A stretch of DNA of 26,323 nt from Sphingomonas sp. CCH10-B3 (GCF_001556185.1 NZ_LSIJ01000024.1:1-26323), one strand, 5' to 3'; shown: positions 8,966-19,452, counted from the stretch's first letter. The notes: generated by a model not told the origin, from the sequence alone. Numbers and translations: made by a program.

Positions 8966-9637
8966 ATGAGTTCGCAGTTGCCGCCGCCCGCCGATCCCGA
9001 AATCGCGCTGTCGATCAGCTATGCGCCGGTCGGGCGCCGGGCAGGCCTGACCGCGCTCTGGGCACTCGATGCGCAACTCGGCGCGACGCTGCGGCAGGCG
9101 AAGGACCCGATGGTCGCGCGGTTGCGGCTGACCTGGTGGTATGAAGCGCTCGGTCGGCTCGACACCGCGCCGCCGCCCGCGCAGCCGCTGCTGGCGGCGC
9201 TTGCCGAAACGTTGCTGCCGCACGGCGTCCGTGGGCAGGCGCTTGCCGCCATGACTGATGGCTGGGAAGCGTTGCTGCTGCCCGATCCGCTCGGCGACGA
9301 AGCGCTGGCCGATTATGCGCGCGGCCGTGGCGCGCTGTTCGCGCTCGCGGGCGATTTGCTGGGGGCAGCGAGCGATCCGCTGGTCGCAGCCGGACAGGGG
9401 TGGGCACTGATCGATCTCGCTGCGCATGTCCGCGCGCCTGATGTGGCGTTGCGCGCGCGTGCGCTGGCGGCGCCGCTGCTGGCCGAAGCCTTGGCGCCGC
9501 GCTGGCGTTCGGCAGGGCGACCGATGGGGGCCATTGCCGCGCTCGCTGCGCGCGACCTGCGCCGCCGGGATCGCGAGCCGAAAGGCGCGCCGGGGCGTGT
9601 GCTGCGGATGTTAAGACACCGGATTACCGGGCGTTAG
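8966..9637 (+). CDS. Squalene/phytoene synthase-family protein (short, probably non-canonical)
   Basis: The product is 223 residues from the ATG at 8966, preceded by GGGAG; the upstream in-frame start at 8909 lacks a binding site. The segment RLTWWYEALGRLD is typical of the trans-isoprenyl synthase / NDUFAF6-like family, as is ALWALDAQLGATLR in the position of the first helix. Canonical squalene and phytoene synthases carry two Asp-rich DxxxD motifs for Mg-diphosphate binding; in the corresponding place here only a single Asp is visible, and the second motif is replaced by LIDLAAHVRA. The length is also shorter than the usual 280-350 residues. It may therefore be a pseudoenzyme or a complex I assembly factor-like relative. 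The gene stands alone, divergent from the TadG set. Confidence 0.78.
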   Translation: MSSQLPPPADPEIALSISYAPVGRRAGLTALWALDAQLGATLRQAKDPMVARLRLTWWYEALGRLDTAPPPAQPLLAALAETLLPHGVRGQALAAMTDGWEALLLPDPLGDEALADYARGRGALFALAGDLLGAASDPLVAAGQGWALIDLAAHVRAPDVALRARALAAPLLAEALAPRWRSAGRPMGAIAALAARDLRRRDREPKGAPGRVLRMLRHRITGR

Positions 9638-9695
9638 GCTTCCGCTCGCGCCGCGGCTCGATTAGTCTGGCAGGCGGCAAGGGGGAGTCGCGGCG

Positions 9696-10181
9696 ATGTG
9701 GCGGTATCTGGCAGGTGCAGTGGCGGCATTGCTGCTCGCCAGCGCGGGCGTGTTCTGGTTCAATTCCGGCGCGGCCAATCGCGGCGTTCAGCCGATCCTG
9801 CCCGCGCTGCCGCAGACGGCGGGGCAGGAGAGCGGCGCGCTGCCCGACGACATTCCCGAAGCGAGCGCCAAGACGCGCGAGCAGCGCCGCTTCGGGCGGC
9901 TCGACAAGGACAAGAACGGCAGCATCACCCGCGAGGAATATCTGGCGGCGCGGCGCAAGGCCTATGCCAAGCTCGACACCAATGGCGACGGGCGGCTCGA
10001 TTTCGACGAATGGGCGATCAAGGCGACGACGAAGTTCGCTGGCGCCGACAAGGACAAGTCGGGTGCGCTGACGGCGACCGAATTCGCGACTACGGCGGTC
10101 GTGCGCAAGGCCCGGCCCAAGGCGAAATGCGTCTGTCCGCCGGTTACGTCGGCGCCTGCCGCCGCAGACGACGAGAATTAA
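9696..10181 (+). CDS. Membrane-anchored or exported EF-hand (calmodulin-like) protein
   Basis: The product is 161 residues. Residues 1-24 form a hydrophobic signal anchor ([20 protein letters not shown]), followed by a linker. Three EF-hand loops with complete ligand patterns follow: DKDKNGSITREE (70-81), DTNGDGRLDFDE (94-105) and DKDKSGALTATE (118-129). A basic tail with a CVC motif closes the protein. Such proteins bind Ca in the periplasm; the partner is unknown. The start ATG follows AAGGGGGAG. The gene is separated from the previous one by about 58 bases and could be cotranscribed with it. Downstream it ends at an inverted repeat shared with the convergent trmFO. Confidence 0.9.
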   Translation: MWRYLAGAVAALLLASAGVFWFNSGAANRGVQPILPALPQTAGQESGALPDDIPEASAKTREQRRFGRLDKDKNGSITREEYLAARRKAYAKLDTNGDGRLDFDEWAIKATTKFAGADKDKSGALTATEFATTAVVRKARPKAKCVCPPVTSAPAAADDEN

Positions 10182-10199
10182 GCGTAGGACCAATCACCT

Positions 10200-10284
10200 C
10201 CGTTCGTCCCGAGCGAAGTCGAGGGGTGGGCCATAAGCGACTGGCCCCGGGGCCTGTGTCTCGACTTCGCTTGACACGAACGGG
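10200..10284. repeat. Sphingomonad-type inverted repeat, copy 1 (convergent gene junction)
   Basis: The left arm begins near 10200 and contains GAGCGAAGTCGAG; the right arm at 10259-10283 contains CTCGACTTCGCT and CACGAACGG, complementary over about 25 bases with three mismatches. Inside is a nested hairpin GGGCC...GGCCC. It fills the gap between the EF-hand gene and the end of trmFO. It may act as a bidirectional terminator or be a REP-like element. A diverged copy is at 12510-12592. Confidence 0.75.
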
Positions 10285-10312
10285 GTAGCTTATGATTGCC
10301 CGCTTTCGAGCT

Positions 10313-11623
10313 TCAAGCCGCTAGCCACCCCTGCAAGGCTTCGCGCGCCCGTGCGGTGTAAAGCAACTTGCGATCCGCCTTCTTCGTCCGCCCCGTAATC
10401 GGCGGCATCAGCCCGAAATTGACGTTCATGGGCTGATAGGTCTCGGCCTCGGCCGCGCCGGTGATGTGGTGGAGCAGCGCCCCCAGCGCAGTCTCGACCG
10501 GCGGCGGCGTCATCGCCGCCCCGCGCAGTTCCGCCGCCGCGAAGCGCCCCGCGAGCAGCCCGATCGCCGCGCTTTCGACATAGCCTTCGCACCCCGTGAT
10601 CTGCCCGGCGAAGCGCAGGCTCGGCCGCGCCTTCAGCCGCAGCGTCGGGTCGAGCAGCTCGGGCGAGCGGATGAAGGTGTTGCGGTGCAGCCCGCCCAGC
10701 CGGGCGAACTCGGCCTGCTCCAGCCCCGGGATCGTGCGGAACAGCCGCACCTGCTCGGCGTGCTTGAGCTTGGTCTGGAAGCCGACGATGTTCCACAAGG
10801 TGCCGCTGGCGTTGTCCTGCCGCAACTGCACCACCGCATAGGGCCAGCGCCCGGTCCTCGGATCATCAAGCCCGACCGGCTTCATCGGGCCATAGCGCAG
10901 CGTGTCGACCCCGCGCGCCGCCATCACTTCGATCGGCATGCAGCCTTCGAAATAGGGGACGTTCTCCCACTGCTTGAACTCGGTCTTCTCGCCGTCGATC
11001 AGCCCCTGATGAAAGGCGAGATACTGTTCCCGGTTCATCGGGCAGTTGATGTAATCCTTGGTCTCGCCCTTGTCCCAGCGCGACTGCATCCACGCGACCG
11101 ACATGTCGATGCTGTCGTGGTGGACGATCGGCGCAATCGCATCGAAAAAGGCGAGCGCATCCTTGCCGGTCTCCGCGCCGATCGCCTCGGCGAGCCCCGG
11201 CGCGGTCAGCGGCCCGGTGGCGATGATCGCCGGCCCCTCGGGCAGCGCATCCACCCGCTCGCGCACGATGGTGACGTTGGGATGGCTGGCAAGCGCCGCC
11301 GTCACGCCGTCCGAAAAGCGATCGCGATCGACCGCGAGCGCCGAGCCTGCGGGCACCCGGTGCCGATCGCCCTCGCGCATGATCAGCGATCCGAGCGCGC
11401 GCATCTCGGCATGGAGCAGCCCGACCGCATTGCTCATCGCGTCGTCCGAGCGGAAGCTGTTCGAACAGACGAGCTCGGCAAGGCCATCGGTGTTGTGCGC
11501 GGGCGTGGTCGAACCCGAGCCGCGCATTTCGGACAGTTTCACGCGCAGGCCCGCCTCGGCAAGCTGCCACGCCGCCTCCGAACCGGCCAGCCCGCCGCCG
11601 ATGATGTGGATGTCGTGGGTCAT
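10313..11623 (-). CDS. trmFO: TrmFO, folate/FAD-dependent tRNA m5U54 methyltransferase
   Basis: TrmFO makes 5-methyluridine at position 54 of tRNA using methylenetetrahydrofolate and FADH2. The product is 436 residues from the ATG at 11623. It starts with the FAD-binding motif [10 protein letters not shown] (7-16), and the family landmarks follow: Cys53 in ELVCSNSF and Cys228 in FEGCMP, matching the two functional cysteines reported for B. subtilis TrmFO (Cys53, Cys226). The C-terminal part has the typical [11 protein letters not shown] segment. The frame stays open upstream to 11764, but that region lacks family similarity. The gene is convergent with the EF-hand gene through repeat copy 1 and divergent from the YhhN-family gene. 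Confidence 0.96.
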   Translation of the reverse strand: MTHDIHIIGGGLAGSEAAWQLAEAGLRVKLSEMRGSGSTTPAHNTDGLAELVCSNSFRSDDAMSNAVGLLHAEMRALGSLIMREGDRHRVPAGSALAVDRDRFSDGVTAALASHPNVTIVRERVDALPEGPAIIATGPLTAPGLAEAIGAETGKDALAFFDAIAPIVHHDSIDMSVAWMQSRWDKGETKDYINCPMNREQYLAFHQGLIDGEKTEFKQWENVPYFEGCMPIEVMAARGVDTLRYGPMKPVGLDDPRTGRWPYAVVQLRQDNASGTLWNIVGFQTKLKHAEQVRLFRTIPGLEQAEFARLGGLHRNTFIRSPELLDPTLRLKARPSLRFAGQITGCEGYVESAAIGLLAGRFAAAELRGAAMTPPPVETALGALLHHITGAAEAETYQPMNVNFGLMPPITGRTKKADRKLLYTARAREALQGWLAA

Positions 11624-11840
11624 AGGCAAATCGTCATTCGGTTTTTTAGGTCTCTGGGGGAGGTTGCGGCGCGCCACGTCGAGATGGTTGCCATGATAGG
11701 TTTGTTTGTCGGCATTTGCGGGCTCTCCGGGCCCCGGTTCTAGCGGGGGGACTTGGGCATTCAACCTCTCGCGCCATCAAGCTGCGCCGCAATGGCCTTT
11801 TTCATGCCGATCCGGCAGAGCGGTGCGGGGAGGATGGGCA

Positions 11841-12485
11841 ATGCAGTATCGCTGGCTTTTCTGGATCGCGGTCGCGGCGGGGGCGAGTTACTTTCCGGCG
11901 ACCTGGGTGCTGCCCGATGGCGCGGCGCTGACGGCGTGGAAAGGCTCGGGCGTCGGCTTGCTCGCGCTCTGGGCAGCGCTCAACGCACGCTCAGCCAGCG
12001 GCTGGACGATTGCCGCCGTGCTCGCACTTGGCGCAACCGGCGACGTGCTGCTCGATGCAATCGGGCTGACGGTCGGCGCCGTGGCCTTCCTTGCCGGGCA
12101 TTTGCTGGCAACCGGCTTCTATTGGGTCTGGCGGCGCGAGGATTTACGGGCGAGCGCGCCGATCGCGATCGGGCGGCTGCTCCTCATCCCGGCAATTGCG
12201 TGGTTCATGCCTGCCGATCGCGCGGCGGCGCCGGGGATTGCGCTCTACGCTGGCGGGCTCGCGCTAATGGCGGCAGCGGCGTGGGTCAGCCGTTTCCCGC
12301 GCTTGCTGGTGTCGCGCGGTGCGCTGTTCTTCGCTGCGAGCGATTTGCTGATTTTCGCGCGGATGGGGCCGCTGGAGGGATCGGCGGCGCCCGATCTGCT
12401 GGTCTGGCCGCTCTATTTCGGCGGGCAGGCGATGATTGCGTGGGGGGTGGTCGGCTATCTGCGGAGGGGTGCGGGGACGGGTTAG
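11841..12485 (+). CDS. YhhN/TMEM86-family membrane protein (lysoplasmalogenase-like)
   Basis: The product is 214 residues and almost entirely membrane helices, about seven to eight. YhhN-family landmarks are the N-terminal helix followed by KGSGVGLLALWA, an Asp-containing helix LALGATGDVLLDAIG, and near the end FFAASDLLIFAR, in which Asp is in the conserved family position. Characterised relatives hydrolyse the vinyl-ether bond of lysoplasmalogens; the substrate in this bacterium is unknown. The ATG follows GGGGAGG. The 217 bases between it and trmFO hold the two divergent promoters, which I could not define. The gene ends at repeat copy 2. Confidence 0.88.
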   Translation: MQYRWLFWIAVAAGASYFPATWVLPDGAALTAWKGSGVGLLALWAALNARSASGWTIAAVLALGATGDVLLDAIGLTVGAVAFLAGHLLATGFYWVWRREDLRASAPIAIGRLLLIPAIAWFMPADRAAAPGIALYAGGLALMAAAAWVSRFPRLLVSRGALFFAASDLLIFARMGPLEGSAAPDLLVWPLYFGGQAMIAWGVVGYLRRGAGTG

Positions 12486-12509
12486 CGTGCTGGCCCTCTT
12501 ATCCCCCAC

Positions 12510-12592
12510 CGCTCGTGTCGAGCGTACTCGAGACGCAGGCCCCACGCACACCGCTTTCGGCCTGTTTCTCGACTTCGCTCGAAACAAACGAG
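12510..12592. repeat. Sphingomonad-type inverted repeat, copy 2 (convergent gene junction)
   Basis: The left arm (12510-12541) contains CTCGTGTCGAGCGTACTCGAGA and ends GCAGGCC; the right arm (12559-12592) begins GGCCTG and contains TCGACTTCGCTCGAAACAAACGAGG. The arms pair over about 30 bases with a few mismatches and a small bulge. As in copy 1, it lies between two convergent genes, here the YhhN-family gene and the small minus-strand gene. Confidence 0.72.
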
Positions 12593-12613
12593 GGATGGCG
12601 GGGATGTCTTGAC

Positions 12614-12823
12614 CTACGCCCCTTCGGCCAAGATCGCCTCGATCGTCGTGCGCAGCGAATCGCGGGTCTGGTACAGCCAGTTGCCCGAGCCGCGGCCCTT
12701 TGGCTCTTCCCATTTCTCGGTGATTTCGATCGCGAGTTGATGCGGATCGACCGGCAAACCGGCAGTGCGCTTCGCGGCAATCGCGTCCTTGATTTCGGTG
12801 CGAAGGACGGCGTCAATGTCCAT
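12614..12823 (-). CDS. Small conserved-looking hypothetical protein (69 aa)
   Basis: I do not recognise a named family. The 69 residues are soluble, mixed-charge and without Cys or membrane segments: an N-terminal helix (MDIDAVLRTEIKDAIAAKRT), a second helix (HQLAIEITEKWEEP), a Gly-rich turn with two aromatic residues (SGNWLYQTRD) and a terminal helix. The ATG at 12823 is preceded by AAGGAG at good spacing, and the composition is protein-like, so I think it is a real gene. The nearest neighbours are the YhhN-family gene (convergent) and the DUF952 gene upstream on the same strand, about 90 bases away. No function is proposed. Confidence 0.7.
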   Translation of the reverse strand: MDIDAVLRTEIKDAIAAKRTAGLPVDPHQLAIEITEKWEEPKGRGSGNWLYQTRDSLRTTIEAILAEGA

Positions 12824-12914
12824 GAGCTTCAGTCTCCTTGGAGGCGCACTATGCCCCGATTCACCGGTGCTGGGAATATGCCCCTGAGACCATGAGCGAA
12901 GACAGGTGACGCGA

Positions 12915-13262
12915 TCAGCCAGCGACCGGCAGCATCACCTGACCATTCGCGTCGCGCTGTAGCGGGCCATATGCAACCACCGCCGACAGCGGCAACGGAC
13001 CATAAATGTGCGGGAACAGCTGGCCGCCGCGCGACGGCTCCCACTTCACCGTCGCGCCCAGCGCCGGAAGGTCGACGGCAGCAACCCACAGGTCGCTCTG
13101 CCCTGCGAAATGTTTGTCGACTGTCTCGGTCAGCTGGGCGGCGGTCGACAGATGCACATAGCCATCGGCAAGGTCGATCGGCGCCCCTGCAAAGCTGCCG
13201 TCGCGCTCGAGCATCGCCATTTGCTCGGCGGTGAGCACCTTGTACGCGGTCGACGTTTGCAT
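12915..13262 (-). CDS. DUF952 family protein
   Basis: The product is 115 residues and matches the DUF952 pattern: AYKVLTAEQMAML near the start, then GYVHLSTAAQLTETVDKHFA (about 34-53), LWVAAVDLPALG, and the closing FPHIYGPLPLSAVV. The conserved HLS and HIYG elements are intact. The family is small and widespread; fold relations to ADP-ribosyltransferase-like proteins have been suggested, but the reaction is not established. The ATG at 13262 sits directly next to the candidate parDE operator, so the two divergent units share a 43-base control region. The gene may run on into the 69-residue unknown. Confidence 0.85.
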   Translation of the reverse strand: MQTSTAYKVLTAEQMAMLERDGSFAGAPIDLADGYVHLSTAAQLTETVDKHFAGQSDLWVAAVDLPALGATVKWEPSRGGQLFPHIYGPLPLSAVVAYGPLQRDANGQVMLPVAG

Positions 13263-13265
13263 GCG

Positions 13266-13282
13266 TTACCCAATCTTGGTAA
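13266..13282. promoter_or_regulatory. Candidate ParD operator between DUF952 and parDE
   Basis: TTACC (13266-13270), seven bases, then GGTAA (13278-13282) form a perfect inverted repeat in the 43-base gap between the two divergent genes. ParD-type ribbon-helix-helix antitoxins usually repress their own operon through such palindromes. The symmetry is read directly; binding is inferred. Confidence 0.45.
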
Positions 13283-13305
13283 TTTGTCGGCGGAGGTATG
13301 CGACC

Positions 13306-13554
13306 ATGCGCAACACGTCAATCGCACTCAGCGATCACTGGGTAAAGTTCACCGCCGATCTGGTCGCCAGCGGCCGCTATGGCTCGACCAGCGAAGTCGT
13401 GCGCGAAGGGCTTAGGCTGGTGGAGGCGCGCGAGGCCATGCTGGTGCAGTTGCGTGCCGCACTAATCGAAGGCGAGAACAGCGGCCCCGTGGTCCCGTGG
13501 GACCTGAAAGAATTCTTGGCTGAAATGCATGCGGAGCATCAGGCGCGCCAATGA
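13306..13554 (+). CDS. parD: ParD-family antitoxin
   Basis: The product is 82 residues from the ATG at 13306, behind GGAGG. The N-terminal half has the ParD ribbon-helix-helix pattern: NTSIALSDHWVKFTADLVAS, then GRYGSTSEVVREGLRLVE, in which the GRY-SEV turn is characteristic. The C-terminal half (EAREAMLVQLRAALIEG, PWDLKEFLAEM) is the flexible toxin-neutralising segment. The antitoxin also acts as the DNA-binding autorepressor. The stop overlaps the toxin start as ATGA, the usual coupling in these systems. The frame is open upstream to 13231, but those residues are not ParD-like. Confidence 0.93.
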   Translation: MRNTSIALSDHWVKFTADLVASGRYGSTSEVVREGLRLVEAREAMLVQLRAALIEGENSGPVVPWDLKEFLAEMHAEHQARQ

Positions 13555-13874
13555 TGCGCGTGACGATCCGCCCCGCAGCGCGGCAGGATATCGCAGCGAT
13601 CTGGAGGTACACCGCTGCGACTTGGGACGTGCCACAAGCTGACGCCTATGTTACCGCGTTGGACGACGCGATCATGCGCCTAGCGAGCAAACCCGGATCG
13701 GTGCCGCGCTGCGACTGGATTCGGCCCGGTTACCGCCGCCTCAAGGCAGGATCGCACTATGTCTTCGCGCGGATCGAAGGCGACCAAGTCATCATCGTTC
13801 GGGTACTCCATGAACGAATGAACTTTGCAGATCACCTGGACATCGATGGCGGTTCGAACGAAGACGAGGGATAA
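13551..13874 (+). CDS. parE: ParE/RelE-superfamily toxin
   Basis: The product is 107 residues with a ParE-like fold pattern: RVTIRPAARQDIAAIWRYTA at the N-terminus, a central helix QADAYVTALDDAIMRLAS, then PGYRRLKAGSHYVFARIEG and VIIVRVLHERMNFADHL, typical of ParE toxins (R-x-L...Y-V-F-x-x...I-x-R-V-L-H-x-x-M). ParE members poison DNA gyrase; RelE members cleave mRNA. The RVLHERM ending favours ParE. Strikingly, gyrA ends only seven bases away on the opposite strand, though convergence does not show a functional link. The toxin looks intact. The extra acidic tail (DGGSNEDEG) may be strain-specific. Confidence 0.92.
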   Translation: MMRVTIRPAARQDIAAIWRYTAATWDVPQADAYVTALDDAIMRLASKPGSVPRCDWIRPGYRRLKAGSHYVFARIEGDQVIIVRVLHERMNFADHLDIDGGSNEDEG

Positions 13875-13881
13875 TGAACGA

Positions 13882-16590
<2,709 letters not shown>

Positions 16591-16662
16591 TGCACGGTGC
16601 TTTCGGAAAGAAGGGTGTTTCGTTTCTGTGACGGTTCTAGCCCGCCCGATGGCCTTTGTCAC

Positions 16663-16688
16663 CCTCGCGCGCGTGCGTGCGCGCGAGG
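16663..16688. terminator. Perfect GC hairpin between the SDR gene and gyrA
   Basis: CCTCGCGCGC (16663-16672), loop GTGCGT, GCGCGCGAGG (16679-16688) form ten uninterrupted pairs. On the minus strand it starts eight bases after the SDR stop codon and precedes gyrA by about 70 bases. No T run follows, so it could be a Rho-assisted terminator, an RNA-stability element or an attenuator in the gyrA leader. Confidence 0.55.
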
Positions 16689-16695
16689 CGATGGA

Positions 16696-17406
16696 TCAGG
16701 GCGCCACCTCGACCCCGTCCCACGCGAACAGCTTGCCGCTGTCGGGCGGGCGCAGGCCGTCGAGCACGTCGAGCAGCTGCACCGCCGCGCGCCCGGCATC
16801 GAACAGCCGCCCCGGCGCGACATTGCCCTGAAAGGGCTTGGACAGCGCCGTATCGACCGTGCCGGGATGCAGCGCCACGACGATCGAGCTCGAATTGCGG
16901 CGCTGCTCCTCGATCGCGATCGTGCGGATCAGCTGGTTGAGCGCTGCCTTCGACGCGCGATAGCCGTGCCAGCCGCCCAGCCGGTTGTCTGAAATGCTCC
17001 CCACGCGCGCCGACAGCGCGGCGAAGATGCAGCGGCCGGACTTGGGCATCAGCGGCAGGAAATGCTTGGCGACCAAAGCGGGGCCGATCGCATTGATCGC
17101 GAAGTTGCGCGCGAGCCACGCCGGATCGAGCTCTTTCAGGGCTTTCTCGGGGCCGCGGGTGCCGTCGTGCAGTAGTCCCGTTGCCACGACCACCAGCGTC
17201 GGCGGCGGCCCCTTGGCAACTTCGGCTGCGGCGGCAGCGATGCTCGCTTCATCCGCGATGTCGATGTGGCCAGCCCCGGTGAAGGAGCGGGCGAAGCGGT
17301 GCACGGCTCCATGGCTCGCTTCGTCCTCGATCGCGTCGGCAATCGCGGCGCCGATCCCGCCCGATGCGCCGATGATTACGGCGGACGGTGCAATGCTGTG
17401 CGTCAT
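16696..17406 (-). CDS. Short-chain dehydrogenase/reductase (SDR) family protein
   Basis: The product is 236 residues, a full-length classical SDR. It has the cofactor motif GASGGIG at 13-19, the structural NAIG at 105-108, catalytic Ser near 132 (ALSARVGSISD) and the active-site pair Tyr149-Lys153 (YRASK). The segment LHPGTVDTALSKPFQ follows, as in CsgA/YciK-like SDR proteins. The cofactor is not clear from sequence; no Asp or Arg that would decide between NAD and NADP stands out. The substrate is unknown. The ATG follows GAGAGGG. The gene lies upstream of gyrA on the same strand, but a strong hairpin separates them, so joint transcription is uncertain. Confidence 0.9.
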   Translation of the reverse strand: MTHSIAPSAVIIGASGGIGAAIADAIEDEASHGAVHRFARSFTGAGHIDIADEASIAAAAAEVAKGPPPTLVVVATGLLHDGTRGPEKALKELDPAWLARNFAINAIGPALVAKHFLPLMPKSGRCIFAALSARVGSISDNRLGGWHGYRASKAALNQLIRTIAIEEQRRNSSSIVVALHPGTVDTALSKPFQGNVAPGRLFDAGRAAVQLLDVLDGLRPPDSGKLFAWDGVEVAP

Positions 17407-17520
17407 TTTTCCCTCTCGGTCGTTACCGCTGCGTCTAGGGCTGGTGCGGCGCCGTTCAAAGCCCGTTCACCGCATCGTCGCTAGGGCGGTGCGGTGCATT
17501 GGGTTGAACGCTGCTGCGCG

Positions 17521-17533
17521 CGCCTTTAAGGCG
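17521..17533. promoter_or_regulatory. Short palindrome in the SDR / TPR-protein divergent promoter region
   Basis: CGCCTT, one T, AAGGCG form a 13-base near-perfect palindrome 47 bases upstream of the TPR-protein start. It is the only clear symmetry in the 174-base divergent region and could be an operator. No binding factor is suggested. Confidence 0.25.
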
Positions 17534-17580
17534 ACGACCAACATGAACACATCAATCGCCCTCGGGAGGAGATTTCTGAC

Positions 17581-18933
17581 ATGGTGACTCTGGCGAAGAT
17601 TGGAACCGGGGCAGCGCGCGCTGCGATTCTGCTGGTCGGCGCGGCCGCTATCGCGATGCCGGCTACCGCCGTGGCCAAGGAAAAGAAGAAGGAAGAGGCG
17701 CCCGCCGGTCCCCAGCTGAGCCCGGAATTCCGCAAGGCCGCGGTTCCCGCCGACCAGGCGCTGCGTGCGATCAACGACAAGCTCAAGGTGTCGATGGCGA
17801 CCGATGTTTCGGCCGACCTTACCGCTGCCGATCCGCTCGTCGCGGCTGCCGAGGCGGCGGCCAAGACCGAAGACGATACCTATTACAAGCTGAGCCTGCG
17901 CCTGAAGCTCGAGGATATGAGGGCGCAGGCTGCCTCAAAGGGCGATGCCAACCTCTATCGTCAGAAGGAAGGGCCGCTGATCGAGCCGCTGAAGGCGCTC
18001 ATCGCGCACCCGCGCAGCTCGCAGGCCGAACGCGCCATCTACCTCAATCGCCTTGGCGAGCATGCCTATGACCTGAAGGACTATGCCGGCGCGCTGGCCT
18101 ATTTCCAGCAGGCGAAGGCTGCGGGGTCGACGGCCAGCAATCTTGGCCTGAACATCGTCCGCGCCAAGACCGAGGGCGGCGACATCGCCGGTGGGATCGC
18201 CGAAATGAAGGCGCTGATCGCGGCCGAGCGCGCCGCTGGCCGGACGCCGCCCGAAAGCTGGTATCTTTATGCGCGCGCCAAGGCGAACGGCGCGAAGATG
18301 ACGGTCGAGTTCCTCGACTGGACGAAGGTGTGGCTCGCCGCCTATCCGACGGCCAAGAATTGGCGCGACGCGCTGGTCTATTACGGCTTCCAGGGCCCCT
18401 ATAAGCTCGACAAGCGCGAGCGGATCGACATCTGGCGCCTGCTGCGCATGGCCAAGTCGCTGGGCGACCAGAATGACTATGCCGAATATGCCCAGAACCT
18501 GTTCGACGTCGGTCTGCCCGAGGAAGCCAAGGCCGTGATCGAGGAGGGCCGCGCGGCAGGCAAGGTGCCCGCAACCGGCGGGCCGAATGCGATGATCATG
18601 AGCGACGCGGTGGCCGCGATCAAGGCCGAAGGGCCGCTTGATGCGCTCGCCAAGAAGGCGGCGGCAGCGCCCAACGGCATCCTCGCCGCGGCGACCGGCG
18701 ACGGCTATCTGGGCGCAGGCGATTATGCCCATGCGATCGAACTCTACCAGCTTGCGCTGAAGAAGGGCGGCGTTGCCAAGCCCGAGGAAGTACTGACTCA
18801 CCTGGCGATTGCGCAGGCGCGGTCGGGCGACCGGGCAAGCGCCAAGGCGACCTTTGCGATGGTGAAGTCGCCGCCGCGCGCCGACATCGCCAGCTTCTGG
18901 ATGCTGTGGCTGGATAGCACCCCGGCGGCCTGA
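17581..18933 (+). CDS. Exported TPR-like repeat protein of unknown function
   Basis: The product is 450 residues. An N-terminal signal peptide (hydrophobic core AAILLVGAAAIAMPATAVA, probable cleavage after residue 32) is followed by a Lys-rich stretch, then a largely helical body. TPR-like units are visible: RAIYLNRLGEHAYDLKDYAG with ALAYFQQAKAAG (about 144-180), and near the C-terminus YLGAGDYAHAIELYQLALKK and EVLTHLAIAQARSGDRASAK. The protein probably acts as a periplasmic or outer-membrane-associated scaffold; no enzyme motif is seen. The ATG is preceded by GGGAGGAG about nine bases upstream. It is convergent with the Lrp regulator over a strong hairpin. The precise family is not recognised. 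Confidence 0.85.
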   Translation: MVTLAKIGTGAARAAILLVGAAAIAMPATAVAKEKKKEEAPAGPQLSPEFRKAAVPADQALRAINDKLKVSMATDVSADLTAADPLVAAAEAAAKTEDDTYYKLSLRLKLEDMRAQAASKGDANLYRQKEGPLIEPLKALIAHPRSSQAERAIYLNRLGEHAYDLKDYAGALAYFQQAKAAGSTASNLGLNIVRAKTEGGDIAGGIAEMKALIAAERAAGRTPPESWYLYARAKANGAKMTVEFLDWTKVWLAAYPTAKNWRDALVYYGFQGPYKLDKRERIDIWRLLRMAKSLGDQNDYAEYAQNLFDVGLPEEAKAVIEEGRAAGKVPATGGPNAMIMSDAVAAIKAEGPLDALAKKAAAAPNGILAAATGDGYLGAGDYAHAIELYQLALKKGGVAKPEEVLTHLAIAQARSGDRASAKATFAMVKSPPRADIASFWMLWLDSTPAA

Positions 18934-18939
18934 CGATCA

Positions 18940-18972
18940 CGCCCCCGCCATCCGCATCAGGATGGCGGGGCG
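18940..18972. terminator. Bidirectional terminator hairpin between the TPR gene and lrp-like gene
   Basis: The left arm (18940-18953, CGCCCCCGCCATCC) and right arm (18960-18972, GGATGGCGGGGCG) pair over thirteen bases with one bulged C and a six-base loop. It starts six bases after the TPR stop and ends nine bases before the end of the convergent regulator gene, so it can serve both. T runs are short or absent. Confidence 0.7.
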
Positions 18973-18981
18973 CTCTGATGC

Positions 18982-19452
18982 TCAGTCTTCGAGATTGACC
19001 GGAATGCCCGGTACGGCTTTTGCCGTCCGGATCGTCAGCGACGTCTTGACGCTGGCGACATTGGGCGCCGTCGTCAGCCGCGACGTCAGAATTTCCTGAA
19101 AGGATTTCAGGTCGGTCGCGACCAGCTTCAGGATGAAATCGATCTCGCCGTTCAGCATGTGGCATTCGCGGACTTCGGGAATCGCGGCGATGTGGCTTTC
19201 GAACGCCGCCAGATCGGATTCGGCCTGGCTGCGCAGCGACACCATCGCGAACACGGTGATCGGATAGCCGAGGGTGGCGGCGTCGAGGTCGGCATGATAG
19301 CCGCGGATCGCGCCTTGCTCCTCGAGCGCGCGGACGCGGCGCAGGCACGGCGGCGCCGTGAGTCCCACCCGTTCGGCGAGATCGACATTGGTCATGCGGC
19401 CATCTTCCTGCAGCAGATCGAGAATCTGCCGATCGATGCGATCGAACGCCAT
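18982..19452 (-). CDS. Lrp/AsnC-family transcriptional regulator
   Basis: The product is 156 residues from the ATG at 19452. The helix-turn-helix is at about 16-50 (DGRMTNVDLAERVGL, then PPCLRRVRALEEQGAI), followed by the RAM/AsnC ligand domain (DLDAATLGYPITVFAMVSL, later ECHMLNGEIDFILKLVATDL), where Gly-Glu-Ile-Asp-Phe is the usual family signature. Such regulators respond to amino acids and often repress themselves. I prefer the second of two nearby ATGs because GGAAGG sits seven to eight bases ahead of it; the first (19458) is too close. The target genes are unknown; its own promoter region carries an ATTGC-N8-GCAAT repeat. Confidence 0.95.
   Translation of the reverse strand: MAFDRIDRQILDLLQEDGRMTNVDLAERVGLTAPPCLRRVRALEEQGAIRGYHADLDAATLGYPITVFAMVSLRSQAESDLAAFESHIAAIPEVRECHMLNGEIDFILKLVATDLKSFQEILTSRLTTAPNVASVKTSLTIRTAKAVPGIPVNLED

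Noticed and set aside
17504..17530. TTGAAC...TTTAAG as a sigma-70 promoter for the TPR gene
   Set aside because: The spacer is only 15 bases and the -10 match is weak; it also overlaps the palindrome, so I leave the promoter undefined.
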